From Massilia sp. YIM B02769 (GTDB lineage: Bacteria; Pseudomonadota; Gammaproteobacteria; Burkholderiales; Burkholderiaceae_D), in assembly GCF_030411995.1 (NCBI RefSeq), contig NZ_JASNRC010000003.1, forward strand, positions 124,001-188,000: a stretch of DNA of 64,000 nt, given 5' to 3'. How positions within the stretch are numbered: position 1 is the stretch's first letter; every line of letters begins with the position of its first letter. The notes under the pieces were generated by a model. It was not told where the DNA came from, did not search any database, and saw only the letters and a list, made by a program, of their open reading frames with translations. Below are positions 1 through 9,028 of this stretch, one piece after another. A program made the position numbers and the translations under genes.

Positions 1-74
1 GCAAGGTCAGCTTGCCTGGCAACGTGGGCGGTGCCGAGTGCGTCGCCCTTCCTGGTGCGGCCAATAGGATTTGA
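1..74 (+). CDS. 3' end of a truncated upstream gene (possible)
   Basis: An open frame read from base 3 runs into the window and stops at TGA 72-74. Its last residues end in LPGAANRI. Codons favour G or C at the third position, as in the real genes here. The last residues loosely resemble the tail of the lipoprotein encoded at 189-557, so the two might be related neighbours. Too little is visible to name a function, and the call depends on sequence to the left of the window. Confidence 0.3.
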   Translation, partial: KVSLPGNVGGAECVALPGAANRI

Positions 75-101
75 TGACAATTTGATGGCAATTTAATGAC
101 A
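69..101 (-). promoter_or_regulatory. Triple 11-bp direct repeat resembling a PhoB box
   Basis: Three abutting 11-mers, ATTTGATGACA (69-79), ATTTGATGGCA (80-90) and ATTTAATGACA (91-101), lie between the truncated gene and the lipoprotein gene. Read on the minus strand each unit is TGTCAT(T/C)AAAT or TGCCATCAAAT. This has the 11-bp periodicity and TGTCA core of PhoB binding sites. The pattern is directly visible. Regulation by phosphate is inference, and the orientation points away from the gene at 189. Confidence 0.45.
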
Positions 102-188
102 ACTGGAACTTGTCAAATACTCAATGTGTGTACATACTCAGCGTCGGACGACGATATCGTCGTCAAACTAGCTAACAGGGACACTGAC

Positions 189-557
189 ATGCGTATATTG
201 CTTCCAGTTTTGGCAGTAGCATCGTTGGGCGCGTGTGGCGGTGGCGGTGACGGTGGCGGGCCGGACATCCAGACCCGAGTGGCCGGAATCAAAGTGTTTA
301 AAGCGACCGGCTCGCTCCAGTGCAGCGGCGGCGGTCTCTCGCTCACTGCCCTGCAAGAGCAACTGGCGGCAGCCAACGTCCAGGTCCGCTCTGCCGAGTG
401 CGGGACGGATGGCCAGCCTATGCCGGCGGTATGCGGCGCCCCCGACGGCAAGATCGGGATCTTCGAGATTGCGGTCGCTGACGACGCCGCAGCTGCCACA
501 GCCGGCTTCAAGCCTCTGAGTACCCTGCCGGGTGCAAAGACGATTCCCTGCTCGTGA
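189..557 (+). CDS. Small predicted lipoprotein of unknown function
   Basis: This encodes a 122-residue protein. I chose the ATG at 189 because it gives a clean lipoprotein signal (MRILLPVLAVASLGAC) with an LGAC lipobox; an in-frame upstream start would add a hydrophilic leader. The lipobox Cys is followed by a Gly-rich spacer typical of outer-membrane lipoproteins. AGGGACA sits just upstream as a possible ribosome site. The mature part has four further Cys residues (near CSGGG, SAECG, AVCG and the C-terminal PCS), so one or two disulphides are plausible in the periplasm. I do not recognise a domain family. A Pho-box-like repeat lies about 90 bp upstream. Confidence 0.7.
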   Translation: MRILLPVLAVASLGACGGGGDGGGPDIQTRVAGIKVFKATGSLQCSGGGLSLTALQEQLAAANVQVRSAECGTDGQPMPAVCGAPDGKIGIFEIAVADDAAAATAGFKPLSTLPGAKTIPCS

Positions 558-584
558 AAGGCATTCGGGCTGGCCGAACGACGG

Positions 585-1091
585 CTATACCGCCGCCGTC
601 CAGTCGCCCGATTTTCCGCCGTGCTTTTCCAGCACCCGCACATTCGTCATGACCATGCCCCGGTCGGCCGCCTTGCACATGTCGTAAATCGTCAGCAAGC
701 CGACCTGCACGGCGGTCAGCGCTTCCATCTCGACCCCGGTCTTGCCGACAGTTTCCACCTGCGCCCGGCAATGTACGCTGTTGTTCGTTGAATCGACCTC
801 GAAATCCACCGCCACGCGCGTGATCGGCAGCGGGTGGCAGAGCGGCACCAGGTCGCTGGTGCGCTTGGCGCCCATGATGGCGGCAATGCGGGCGATGCCG
901 AGCACGTCGCCTTTCTTGGCGTTGCCCGACTGGATCAGCGCCAGCGTGGCCGGCAGCATGCGGATGGTGCCGGCGGCCACGGCGATGCGGTGGGTTTCCT
1001 GCTTGGCGCCGACGTCGACCATGTGGGCCTGGCCGCTGGCGTCGAAATGGGTGAGCGGGCTGGTGTCGGTGGGCGCGTTGGAACTGGTCAT
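585..1091 (-). CDS. moaC: Cyclic pyranopterin monophosphate synthase MoaC
   Basis: MoaC converts the GTP-derived 3',8-cyclo intermediate to cyclic pyranopterin monophosphate, the first committed precursor of molybdenum cofactor, in the cytoplasm. The 168-residue length matches the family (about 160). Diagnostic motifs are present: HMVDVG near the N-terminus, [10 protein letters not shown] in the middle, [10 protein letters not shown], and [10 protein letters not shown] near the end. I chose the ATG at 1091 ([10 protein letters not shown]) because residues upstream in the same frame are low-complexity and not MoaC-like. It is divergent from the M48 protease gene, with about 77 bp between start codons. 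No other moa gene is in the window. Confidence 0.95.
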   Translation of the reverse strand: MTSSNAPTDTSPLTHFDASGQAHMVDVGAKQETHRIAVAAGTIRMLPATLALIQSGNAKKGDVLGIARIAAIMGAKRTSDLVPLCHPLPITRVAVDFEVDSTNNSVHCRAQVETVGKTGVEMEALTAVQVGLLTIYDMCKAADRGMVMTNVRVLEKHGGKSGDWTAAV

Positions 1092-1168
1092 GATCTTGTT
1101 GGTATGCTCGAGTAAGAAAGTGTTTCCGCTGGCGGCAAGCCGTGCGCGGATGCGGTTATCATAGCACC

Positions 1169-2773
1169 GTGAAATCGCTGACCTATTCCGCGCTGAGCTC
1201 TTCCACGCCCTCCGCCTCCAGGCGCTGGCGCCGTTCCCTGGCCGCCCTGCTGGTGTCGGTCGCAACCGGTCTTGCCTGCGCAGCGCCGGCCGGCCAAGCC
1301 GCCAACGCCGCCGCCGGCGTGCGCCTGCCGACCCTGGGCGACACCGCGCGCGGCGACCTGTCGCCGATCATCGAGCGCAAGCTCGGCGAAGAGATCATGC
1401 GCGAGATCCGGCGCGACCGCGATTACCTCGACGACGACCAGATCCTCGATTACCTGAACCATTTCGGTGGCGCCCTGGTCGACGCCGTACCCGGCGCGCG
1501 CGGCGAAACCGGCGCCGACTTCGGCTTCTTCGCCGTGCGCGATCCGGTGCTGAACGCATTCGCGCTGCCCGGCGGTTTCATCGGCATCCATTCCGGGCTG
1601 CTGATCGCGGCCCAGACCGAATCCGAACTGGCCTCGGTGATGTCGCACGAAATCGGCCACGTGTCGCAGCGCCACATCGCGCGCATGATCGGCCAGCAAA
1701 AACAGGATGCGCTGCTGCCGCTGGCCGCGATGATCCTGGCTGCGCTGGCGGCCAAGGCCAGCCCCGATGCGGCGATGGGCGTGCTGATGGGCGGGCAGGG
1801 CCTGGCGATCGACCGCCAGCTCGCCTTCAGCCGCGACGCCGAGCGCGAGGCCGACCGCGTCGGTTTCCAGATCATGGGCGCGGGCGGCTACGACACCACG
1901 GGCATGGTGGCCTTCTTCAAGCGCCTGCAGAGCGCCAACAAGGTGTACGGCGAAATGCCGGCTTTCCTCAGCAGCCACCCGCTGACCGGCGAGCGCATTG
2001 CCGACATCCAGTCGCGCATCCGCGAAACGCCGCAGCGCCAGCGCGCCGACGCCATCGAATTCCACCTGGCCCGGGCGCGTGCGCGCGTGCTGCAGGACGG
2101 CAGCACGACCGGCTTGCGCGATACCCGCACCACCTTCGAGACCCAGCTGACCCAGCCGCAGCGTCAGCAACAAGTGGCTGCGCAATATGGCCTGGCTTAC
2201 CTGTCCCTGAAGCAAGGCGACCTGGCTGCCGCGCGCAGCTGGCTCGACAAGTCGCGCGCCAGCATGAAGCCGAAGGACGGCGTGCTGTCGGCAGCACCTG
2301 CCAGCGATGGCGGCGCCATGTTTGCCGGGCTCGATCTCGAGATCAAGCTGGCCGCCGGGCAGCCGCAGGAGGTGGTACAAGGCGCGGTAAAGGAGGCCGA
2401 ACAGGCCGTCAACGCCTACCCGCTGTCGCGCGCGCTGGCACGCCAGTATGCCGAGGCGATGATCGCCGCCGGCAAGTTTGAGGATGCCACGCGCTACCTG
2501 CGCGACCAGGTGCGCATGTACCGCGAAGACCCGAAACTCTATGACCTGATGGCGAAAGCCTATTCGAGCCAGGGCAAGATCGCGCTGCAGCACATGGCGC
2601 TGGCCGAGTCGTATGTCCTGGCCGGCGCCCTGCCGGCCGCGGTGGACCAGCTGAATTTCGCGCGCAAGGCGAAAGACGTGTCCTTCTACGAGCAGTCGGT
2701 CATCGATGCCCGCGAGCGCGAGCTCAAGGAACGCCAGCGCGAGCTGAAGGAACTCGAAGAAACCGTGCCTTAA
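1169..2773 (+). CDS. M48 family metalloprotease with TPR tail (BepA-like)
   Basis: This is a 534-residue predicted periplasmic zinc metalloprotease/chaperone of the BepA (YfgC) type. In E. coli BepA supports outer-membrane protein assembly and LPS transport quality control. The zinc motif HEIGH lies at residues 160-164 and a third ligand Glu at about residue 227 in [19 protein letters not shown] follows, a conserved BepA/M48 motif. The C-terminal half is helical and TPR-like. Both candidate starts are GTG (1142 and 1169). I prefer 1169 because the protein then begins with a basic segment and a hydrophobic signal stretch ([18 protein letters not shown]). It is divergent from moaC. Confidence 0.88.
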   Translation: MKSLTYSALSSSTPSASRRWRRSLAALLVSVATGLACAAPAGQAANAAAGVRLPTLGDTARGDLSPIIERKLGEEIMREIRRDRDYLDDDQILDYLNHFGGALVDAVPGARGETGADFGFFAVRDPVLNAFALPGGFIGIHSGLLIAAQTESELASVMSHEIGHVSQRHIARMIGQQKQDALLPLAAMILAALAAKASPDAAMGVLMGGQGLAIDRQLAFSRDAEREADRVGFQIMGAGGYDTTGMVAFFKRLQSANKVYGEMPAFLSSHPLTGERIADIQSRIRETPQRQRADAIEFHLARARARVLQDGSTTGLRDTRTTFETQLTQPQRQQQVAAQYGLAYLSLKQGDLAAARSWLDKSRASMKPKDGVLSAAPASDGGAMFAGLDLEIKLAAGQPQEVVQGAVKEAEQAVNAYPLSRALARQYAEAMIAAGKFEDATRYLRDQVRMYREDPKLYDLMAKAYSSQGKIALQHMALAESYVLAGALPAAVDQLNFARKAKDVSFYEQSVIDARERELKERQRELKELEETVP

Positions 2774-2780
2774 AAACAAC

Positions 2781-2910
2781 TGGGGTCAGGTCTGCCATCC
2801 GGACACAGGCTCAGCCTTGGACACGAATTTTGGTTTCTCAGCAGAAGCCTTTTGTGTTTCTTTGATCCGTACGGTTGAGGCTGTGTCTGAATGACAGACC
2901 TGACCCTGGC
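2781..2910. repeat. REP-like long imperfect inverted repeat
   Basis: Two arms of roughly 36 bp, at about 2781-2816 and 2875-2910, are near-perfect reverse complements around a spacer of about 60 bp. Each arm starts at the outside with GGGTCAGGTCTG and continues through a CAT..GACACA block. The gap between the protease stop (2773) and the next leftward gene (stop at 2987) holds nothing else. The layout matches paired REP elements seen between convergent genes in this bacterial group. No transposase is nearby, so this would be a non-autonomous copy. Confidence 0.7.
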
Positions 2911-2986
2911 TTGCGGCCAACCTGACGTCGTCGGATGTCGGCCTGCGTGTCTGGTACCTTGTCGCCGGAGAAGCTGCTACGGTCCG

Positions 2987-3592
2987 TTAATTGCTCGAAG
3001 CTTGGGCCGGCGCCGGCGTGCGTACGAAGCCGAAGCGCTGCGGCAAGGCGTCGCGCTCGATGCGCTCCACCGGTACTGTCGCGCCGCGGTAATGCAGCGT
3101 CAGTGCTCCCGCACCACTTTCCAGCCAGGCCAGCAAGGCGTCGTCGCTGGCCTGCTTGCCGTCCAGCTCCAGACTCTCGAACAATTGCGCCACATCGCGG
3201 TCATCGACCTGGGCGACGATCTCGCCCGCCTGCACGATCGCTGCGCCCGACTCGGTCAGGAACAGGCGCTCGATGGCAGGCAGCGCCGCGCCGGTCTGCA
3301 GCGTCATGCCCTGGGCCGGATCGGTGCGGGCAATGAAAGGCGTCGCTTCGAGGTTCACGTAGACGCGCTGCGGGCCGTTCTGGAAATACCAGCGGCCCTG
3401 GTCGTCGTGCAGGTAGTTGCGGTTGATGAAGCCGACCAGCGCCGGATTGTTCAGCTTGTCGCCGGGGGCGTTGGACTGCTGCGCCGCTTCGTCGCGCATG
3501 CGCCAGCCGCCGCGCGCATCGAGTGCCAGCCAGCCGTAGCAGTGCGGCACGTTCGGCCACTTGGCCATTGCCTGTTTTACGATGTCATCCAT
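2987..3592 (-). CDS. Conserved protein of unknown function (possibly DUF2946-type)
   Basis: A 201-residue soluble protein with no signal peptide. The N-terminus MDDIVKQAMAKWPNVPHCYG and the central phrase YFQNGPQRVYVNLEATP are, to my recollection, strongly conserved in a Burkholderiales family of unknown function (I believe labelled DUF2946; not certain). The start at 3592 is chosen because conservation begins at MDDIV; an in-frame ATG at 3604 would add MLKP. The start overlaps the end of the upstream hydrolase gene by 8 bp, so the two are probably translated together. No catalytic motif is evident, and I do not assign a function. Confidence 0.8.
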   Translation of the reverse strand: MDDIVKQAMAKWPNVPHCYGWLALDARGGWRMRDEAAQQSNAPGDKLNNPALVGFINRNYLHDDQGRWYFQNGPQRVYVNLEATPFIARTDPAQGMTLQTGAALPAIERLFLTESGAAIVQAGEIVAQVDDRDVAQLFESLELDGKQASDDALLAWLESGAGALTLHYRGATVPVERIERDALPQRFGFVRTPAPAQASSN

Positions 3593-4592
3593 GGGCTTGA
3601 GCATTGCATAACTCGCTGTCATTCGGCGCGCGCATCGCCAGCTCGTCGAAGAAGGCGAGGATGCGCGCCGGCAGCCAGTCGATCCGCCCCGGGAAGGGGC
3701 CGGCGGGGAAGCCGACGTGGCCGCCTTCTTCGGGATATTCCAGCGTGACGGCCTGCGAGGCGGAGGAGGGCAGGTACTGGCCCGGCAGGAAGGGATCGTT
3801 GCGCGCATTCAGCACCAGCGTCGGTACCGTGATGTCGTGCAGCACGTGGCGGGCGCTGGCGCGGTGCCAGTAATCGTCGGTGTCGCGGTAGCCGTGCAGG
3901 GGCGCGGTGACCACGTTGTCGAATGCATACAGGTCGCGCGCGGCGAGCAGGGCGCTACGATCGAAGAGGCCGGGAAATTGTTCGAGCTTGGCCAGGCACT
4001 TCGGCTTCAGCGTTTGCAGGAACATGCGGGTGTAGAGCATGTTCAGGCCCGAGCCCAGGGCTTCGCCGCCGCGCGCCAGGTCGAGCGGAGCGGAGATGGC
4101 TGCGGCGGCCGTGACGAAACCGGCGCTGTGGCCGGATTCGCCGAGCCAGCGCAGCAGGGCATTGCCGCCAAGCGAGACGCCGGCCACGTACAGCGGGCCG
4201 GGCGCACGCTGGCACAGGCGCGCCATGATCCAGTCGATTTCGGCGGCATCGCCGGAGTGGTAGAAGCGCGGCGTCAGGTTGGCTTCGCCCGAGCAGCCGC
4301 GGAAATGCGGCACCGCGCCGGACCAGCCGCGGCTGGCCAACGCCGCCATCAGGCCGCGTGCGTAGTGGCTGTGGGACGAACCTTCCAGCCCGTGGAACAG
4401 CACGACCAAAGGTTTACCCGGTTCGCCGTCAACGAAATCGACGTCGACGAAGTCGTCGCCCAGCAGCGGATCATGCACGTTCCAGCGCTCGCGCCGGTAG
4501 GCAACGGGCGGCTTGGCGATGCAGGTCGCGGGGTAGATGGTTTGCAGGTGGCCGCCGGGCAGCCACCTTGGGGCGTGGTAGTCCATGAGCAT
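3585..4592 (-). CDS. Alpha/beta-fold hydrolase, YheT family
   Basis: A 335-residue serine hydrolase of the YheT/UPF0017 group, a family of esterase-like proteins with poorly known substrates. It shows PRWLPGGHLQTIYP at the N-terminus, the oxyanion-side motif VLFHGLEGSSHS, the nucleophile elbow GVSLGGNALLRWLGE, a probable acid Asp in NARNDPFLP and the catalytic His in EEGGHVGFP. The start is ATG 4592 or, two codons later, ATG 4586; residues further upstream in frame are not family-like. It lies between a small Zn-ribbon protein gene (22 bp away) and the unknown protein gene that overlaps its 3' end, so a three-gene leftward operon is likely. Confidence 0.88.
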   Translation of the reverse strand: MLMDYHAPRWLPGGHLQTIYPATCIAKPPVAYRRERWNVHDPLLGDDFVDVDFVDGEPGKPLVVLFHGLEGSSHSHYARGLMAALASRGWSGAVPHFRGCSGEANLTPRFYHSGDAAEIDWIMARLCQRAPGPLYVAGVSLGGNALLRWLGESGHSAGFVTAAAAISAPLDLARGGEALGSGLNMLYTRMFLQTLKPKCLAKLEQFPGLFDRSALLAARDLYAFDNVVTAPLHGYRDTDDYWHRASARHVLHDITVPTLVLNARNDPFLPGQYLPSSASQAVTLEYPEEGGHVGFPAGPFPGRIDWLPARILAFFDELAMRAPNDSELCNAQAHG

Positions 4593-4614
4593 GCGGCGCG
4601 GGCCGCGCGCCGGA

Positions 4615-4809
4615 TCAGTGGTGCTTGAACTCGACGCCAGGGGCCAGGCGGTACTGGGTGCCGCAGTACGGGCACTTGGCCGTGCCTTCATGGTCGAAGT
4701 CGAGGAAGACGCGCGGGTGCGACGACCACAGCGGCATCGCCGGGTTCGGGCAGTGGGCCGGCAGGTCTTTGGCCTGCAGTTCGACCACAGGCATCGTCTT
4801 TACGTTCAT
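4615..4809 (-). CDS. Small zinc-ribbon domain protein
   Basis: A 64-residue cytoplasmic protein starting at MNVKTMPVVEL. It has a C-terminal zinc ribbon: CPYCGT, plus upstream Cys/His residues (HCPNP and HPRVFLDFDH), as in the short zinc-finger proteins homologous to the 13-kDa NADH dehydrogenase subunit domain. In betaproteobacteria these small proteins often sit near housekeeping genes, and their function is not established. GGAG lies 9 bases before the ATG, which supports this start over longer in-frame options. First gene of the probable leftward operon ending at 2987. Confidence 0.85.
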   Translation of the reverse strand: MNVKTMPVVELQAKDLPAHCPNPAMPLWSSHPRVFLDFDHEGTAKCPYCGTQYRLAPGVEFKHH

Positions 4810-4970
4810 TGCAATTCTCCGGAGGGCAGGGTTTGGGTAAAGATGGGATTTTAACGGATTCGAGCGGTGGGACGGGATGATCGGTAGAATGTCGGAATGA
4901 TCACATCGACGTGCGGCTCGCGGATGCGGTGCGAGCGACATCGTGCGGTAGCGGGCCAGCGCATAGGCAG

Positions 4971-5003
4971 GTAACGCGTGGGCACGGGGTGCCCACCTTA
5001 CGG
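4971..5003. repeat. GTAGGGTGGG-type palindrome, single copy
   Basis: One unit of the dispersed intergenic family. It has core GGGCAC-GGG-GTGCCC flanked by ACGCGT on one side and CCACCTTACGG on the other, in reverse orientation to the usual reading. It lies in the 300-bp spacer 4810-5109 between the divergent Zn-ribbon gene and azlC. Apart from this unit and presumed promoters I see nothing else there. Confidence 0.7.
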
Positions 5004-5109
5004 TCATCTGCCGGGCCGAATTCAAGACCTTCATTTCTCGACGTTTCATGTCCCATCATTTTGGTTTCGTTCTCGCGGTAACTCATCCAGGCTGTTGCGG
5101 GAAGGCGAC

Positions 5110-5856
5110 ATGAGCGCGCCGCCAGCCACGCAATCGACTCCCCTGATCGAAGAACACGACCCGGAACTCTGGCGCGAAGGCCTGAAGACGGGCATCCCGA
5201 CGCTGTTCGGCATTGCCGCCTGGGGCATGGTGGTCGGTATCGCCATGGTCAAGACCGGGCTCACGGTCTGGCAGGCGTGCGGTATGACCTTGCTGGTGTT
5301 TGCAGGTTCCGCCCAGTTGGCGTCGTTGCCGCTGATCGTGGCGCATGCGCCGATCTGGGTGGTCTTCGCCACCGCGCTGGTCGTGAATTTGCGTTTCGTG
5401 ATCTTCTCGGCCCTGCTGGCGCCGCACTTCACGCACCTGCCGTGGCGCCAGCGCCTGTTCTACGGCTATATCTCGGGCGACTTGACGGTGGCGATGTTCC
5501 TGCAGCGCTTCCCGACCGCGGTGCCGGTGAAGGGCAAGCTGTCTTACCTGAAAGGGCTGATGTTCCCGAACTGGTGCGCCTGGCAGACCGGTTCGCTGAT
5601 CGGCATCTTCCTCGGCAGCGCGATCCCCAGCGAGTGGGGCCTGGGCTTTGCCGGGACGCTGGCGATCCTCTGCATTACCGTGCCGCTGATCATCAACAGT
5701 GCCGCCTTGTGCGGGGTGCTGGTCGCCGGCGCGGTGGCGGTGCTGGCAAACGGCTTCCCCTATAAGCTGGGCCTGCTGGTGGCGGTCGTCGTCGGCATGC
5801 TGGCGGCGCTGGCAACCGAAAAACTGATCGAAAAGAAGAAAGCGCGCCATGGCTGA
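5110..5856 (+). CDS. azlC: AzlC family branched-chain amino acid exporter, large subunit
   Basis: A 248-residue inner-membrane protein with about six to seven hydrophobic segments. AzlC-type proteins pair with AzlD-type partners (as in E. coli YgaZ/YgaH) to export branched-chain or related amino acids. Visible family features include GIAAWGMVVGIAMVKTGL, the conserved FAGSAQLASLPL segment and NLRFVIFSALLAPHF. The ATG at 5110 is used because the upstream in-frame residues come from the intergenic repeat region; GGGAAGG precedes it. The stop overlaps the azlD start by 8 bp. Confidence 0.9.
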   Translation: MSAPPATQSTPLIEEHDPELWREGLKTGIPTLFGIAAWGMVVGIAMVKTGLTVWQACGMTLLVFAGSAQLASLPLIVAHAPIWVVFATALVVNLRFVIFSALLAPHFTHLPWRQRLFYGYISGDLTVAMFLQRFPTAVPVKGKLSYLKGLMFPNWCAWQTGSLIGIFLGSAIPSEWGLGFAGTLAILCITVPLIINSAALCGVLVAGAVAVLANGFPYKLGLLVAVVVGMLAALATEKLIEKKKARHG

Positions 5857-6193
5857 CTGGGAAATCTGGGCCGTGATCGGCGTACTGGCCTTGTCCACGG
5901 CCATCACCCGCAGCGGCTTCTGGCTGATCGGCCATAAGGTGAGCATTCCGCCGCACGTGCAGGACATGCTGCGCTATGCGCCGGCCTGCGCGCTGGCGGC
6001 GATCATCGGGCCGGATCTGCTGCTCGACAGCGCCGGCAATGCGCACCTGGAACTGGGGAATCCGAAACTGCTGGGCGGCATTGCCGCGCTCGGTTTTTAC
6101 CTCTGGCGCCGCAACATGCTGCAGACGATCGTATTCGGCATGCTTGCTTTCACACTGTTGCGCACCTTGCACGTTTTTGGCGCAGCCAGCTAA
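5849..6193 (+). CDS. azlD: AzlD family small subunit of amino acid exporter
   Basis: A 114-residue membrane protein with three to four hydrophobic segments, the usual size for AzlD. The conserved pattern of an early TRSGFW segment, PPHVQDMLRYAPACALAAII and a final hydrophobic helix is present. It overlaps azlC by 8 bp, so translation is coupled and the two subunits are expected to form one transporter. Pgk follows 41 bp later with its own likely promoter in the AT-rich gap. Confidence 0.9.
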   Translation: MADWEIWAVIGVLALSTAITRSGFWLIGHKVSIPPHVQDMLRYAPACALAAIIGPDLLLDSAGNAHLELGNPKLLGGIAALGFYLWRRNMLQTIVFGMLAFTLLRTLHVFGAAS

Positions 6194-6234
6194 GGTAGAA
6201 TATCGTTCTTTCATTATTTCACTGTTGAGTCGCC

Positions 6235-7440
6235 ATGGACGCCGTTCTCAGTTTCACCCGCTTGCAAGACCTGATCGACCGCGATGCGCTGAAAAACAAG
6301 CGCGTCTTCATCCGTGCCGACCTGAACGTGCCGCAAGATGACGCCGGCAATATCACCGAAGACACGCGTATCCGCGCCTCGGTGCCGGCCATCCAGGCCG
6401 CCGTGAAAGCCGGCGCCGCCGTCATGGTCACCTCGCACCTGGGCCGTCCGACCGAGGGCGAATTCAAGCCGGAAGACACGCTGGCGCCGGTCGCCGCGCG
6501 CCTGTCCGAACTGCTCGGCCAGACGGTGGAACTGAAACAGAACTGGGTCGATGGCGTGGACGTGGCCCCGGGCCAGGTTGTGCTGCTGGAAAACTGCCGC
6601 GTCAACAAAGGCGAAAAGAAAAATTCGGATGAACTGGCCCAGAAGATGGCCAAGCTGTGCGACGTGTACGTGAACGATGCCTTCGGCACCGCCCACCGCG
6701 CCGAAGCGACCACCCACGGCATCGCCAAGTTCGCACCGGTGGTGTGCGCCGGCCCGCTGCTGGCTGCGGAACTCGACGCCCTCGGTAAAGCCCTGGGCCA
6801 ACCGGCGCGTCCGCTGCTGGCCATCGTGGCCGGCTCGAAAGTGTCGAGCAAGCTGTCGATCCTGCAAAGCCTGGCCGGCAAGGTCGATAACCTGGTGGTC
6901 GGCGGCGGCATCGCCAACACCTTCATGAAGGCTGTCGGCCTGAACATCGGCAAGTCGCTGGTCGAGAACGACCTGGTCGGCGAAGCGAAACAAATCATCG
7001 ACATGATGAGCGCGCGTGGCGCCTCGGTGCCGATTCCTGTGGATGTGGTCTGCGCGAAAGAGTTCTCGCCGACCGCCGCGGCCACCGTCAAGGATGTGGC
7101 GGATGTGGCGGACGACGACATGATCCTCGACATCGGTCCGAAGACGGCCGCCATGCTGGCCGAGCAGGTAAATAAAGCCGGCACCATCGTCTGGAACGGC
7201 CCGGTCGGCGTGTTCGAATTCGACCAGTTCGCGGGAGGCACGAAAACCCTGGCGCTGGCGATTGCCGGCTCGAACGGCTTCTCGATTGCCGGCGGTGGCG
7301 ACACCCTGGCCGCGATTGCCAAGTACGACATCGGCGACAAGATCGGCTATATCTCCACGGGCGGCGGCGCCTTCCTCGAGTTCCTGGAAGGCAAGACCCT
7401 GCCGGCAGTCGAGATCCTGCTGCAGCGTAACGCCAAGTAA
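6235..7440 (+). CDS. pgk: Phosphoglycerate kinase
   Basis: This cytoplasmic glycolytic enzyme interconverts 1,3-bisphosphoglycerate + ADP and 3-phosphoglycerate + ATP. The 401-residue length is normal. Substrate-binding motifs are clear: RADLNVP near residues 23-29, SHLGRP near 63-68, and the basic-patch Arg in the [11 protein letters not shown] segment. The nucleotide-binding end shows WNGPVGVFE and GGGDTLAA. The start ATG at 6235 immediately precedes the family N-terminus. It heads a glycolysis block with pyk and fba, a common arrangement in Burkholderiales. Confidence 0.97.
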   Translation: MDAVLSFTRLQDLIDRDALKNKRVFIRADLNVPQDDAGNITEDTRIRASVPAIQAAVKAGAAVMVTSHLGRPTEGEFKPEDTLAPVAARLSELLGQTVELKQNWVDGVDVAPGQVVLLENCRVNKGEKKNSDELAQKMAKLCDVYVNDAFGTAHRAEATTHGIAKFAPVVCAGPLLAAELDALGKALGQPARPLLAIVAGSKVSSKLSILQSLAGKVDNLVVGGGIANTFMKAVGLNIGKSLVENDLVGEAKQIIDMMSARGASVPIPVDVVCAKEFSPTAAATVKDVADVADDDMILDIGPKTAAMLAEQVNKAGTIVWNGPVGVFEFDQFAGGTKTLALAIAGSNGFSIAGGGDTLAAIAKYDIGDKIGYISTGGGAFLEFLEGKTLPAVEILLQRNAK

Positions 7441-7456
7441 GCATCAGGTAACACCC

Positions 7457-7484
7457 AGCGCAGCCCCGAGCTGCGCTTCTCTTT
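7457..7484 (+). terminator. Probable intrinsic terminator after pgk
   Basis: Stem AGCGCAGC (7457-7464), 5-nt loop, GCTGCGCT (7470-7477), then TCTCTTT. The U-tract is short and interrupted, so termination may be partial, leaving some read-through into pyk. Confidence 0.55.
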
Positions 7485-7502
7485 CCAAGACCAAGGATCA
7501 AC

Positions 7503-8957
7503 ATGTATTGCGCCACCAAGATCGTTGCCACCATCGGCCCCGCGTCGACCGATTTCGATATCCTCGTCAAGATGATCCGCGCCGGCGTCGACGTCGTGCG
7601 CCTGAACTTCTCGCACGGTAAGGCCCAGGACCACATCGACCGCGCCGCCCTGGTGCGCCGCGCCGCCGAAGCCTGCGGCGTCGAGGTGGCGATCATGGCC
7701 GACATGCAGGGTCCGAAGATCCGCGTCGGTAAGTTCGAGGAGGGCAAGATCTTCCTGAACAATGGCGACAAGTTCGTGCTGGATGCGAAGTGGGGCGAGA
7801 ACGGCGAACTGGGCAACCAGGAGCGCGTCGGCCTCGACTACAAGGCGTTGCCGCGCGACGTCCGTCCCGGCGACAAGCTGCTGCTGAACGATGGCCTGAT
7901 CGTCCTGATCGTTGACAAGGTCGTGGGCCACGAGATTTGCACCACGGTCAAGGTCGGCGGCGAGCTGTCGAACAACAAGGGCATCAACCGCCAGGGCGGC
8001 GGCCTGACCGCGCCGGCGCTGACCTCGAAGGACATGGAAGACATCAAGACCGCGATGAGCTTCCAGGCCGACTACCTGGCGATTTCCTTCCCGAAAAGCG
8101 CGACCGACATGGAAATGGCGCGCCAGCTGGCGAACATCGCCGGCGAGGCCTACCACCACAAGCCGATGATGATCGCCAAGATCGAGCGCGCCGAAGCGAT
8201 TCCTGTGCTGCAGGAAATCCTGGACGCGTCGGACGGCATCATGGTCGCGCGTGGCGACCTGGCCGTCGAAGTGGGCAATGCCGCCGTGCCGGCACTGCAG
8301 AAGCGCATGATCCGCATGGCGCGCGCATCGAATAAACTGGCGATCACCGCGACCCAGATGATGGAATCGATGATCGTGAACGCCGTGCCGACCCGCGCCG
8401 AAGTCTCGGACGTGGCGAATGCCGTGCTGGACGGCACCGACGCCGTCATGACCTCGGCCGAAACCGCATCTGGCAAGTACCCGGTTGAGACCGTGGAGAT
8501 GATGGCCGCGATCTGCCTGGAAGCGGAACAATCCGAATACAACAAGCTCGACACGGACTTCCTGAACGTCGAGTTCACCCGCATCGACCAGTCGATTGCC
8601 TACGGCACCCTGTTCACCGCGCACCACCTGGCCGTGAAAGCGATCGTCGCCCTGACCGAATCGGGCTCGACCGCGCTGTGGATGAGCCGACATAACATCG
8701 ACACCCCGATTTTCGCCCTGACCCCGTCACAAACGACGCAGCGCAAGGCCTCGCTGTACCGGAACGTGCGAGCATTCCCGTTGATGCAGGAAGGCGGCAG
8801 CCACGCCGTGCTGCGCAAGGCGGAAGAGCTCCTGATCAAGGAAGGCATGGTCACCCCGGGCGACACCATCGTCGTGACCTGGGGCTCGCCGATGGGCGAG
8901 GCCGGCGGCACCAATGCGCTCAAGATCGTGCGGGTGGGCGAGACCTACAAGGACTGA
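7503..8957 (+). CDS. pyk: Pyruvate kinase
   Basis: This enzyme converts phosphoenolpyruvate and ADP to pyruvate and ATP, the last step of glycolysis. 484 residues is the usual length for bacterial enzymes. Motifs: KIVATIGPAS at the N-terminus, NFSHG, ADMQGPKIRVG, the catalytic Lys in MIAKIERAEA, GIMVARGDLAVEVG for metal/PEP binding and MTSAETASGKYPVETV. The C-terminal allosteric-type domain is complete. It lies between pgk and fba on the same strand. Whether it is nearer the PykA or PykF type cannot be settled here. Confidence 0.96.
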   Translation: MYCATKIVATIGPASTDFDILVKMIRAGVDVVRLNFSHGKAQDHIDRAALVRRAAEACGVEVAIMADMQGPKIRVGKFEEGKIFLNNGDKFVLDAKWGENGELGNQERVGLDYKALPRDVRPGDKLLLNDGLIVLIVDKVVGHEICTTVKVGGELSNNKGINRQGGGLTAPALTSKDMEDIKTAMSFQADYLAISFPKSATDMEMARQLANIAGEAYHHKPMMIAKIERAEAIPVLQEILDASDGIMVARGDLAVEVGNAAVPALQKRMIRMARASNKLAITATQMMESMIVNAVPTRAEVSDVANAVLDGTDAVMTSAETASGKYPVETVEMMAAICLEAEQSEYNKLDTDFLNVEFTRIDQSIAYGTLFTAHHLAVKAIVALTESGSTALWMSRHNIDTPIFALTPSQTTQRKASLYRNVRAFPLMQEGGSHAVLRKAEELLIKEGMVTPGDTIVVTWGSPMGEAGGTNALKIVRVGETYKD

Positions 8958-9028
8958 TCGTCAGGGATTAAAGGTGGCTTCGCGTTGTCGAAGCTCCTGA
9001 AAAAGTTTCTTTTATCTGGAGTACAACC

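Noticed and set aside
1088..2779. Long open frame opposite the M48 protease gene
   Set aside because: It is antisense to a gene with clear protease motifs; its protein is His/Arg/Gly-rich low complexity, a common artefact of high-GC coding DNA.
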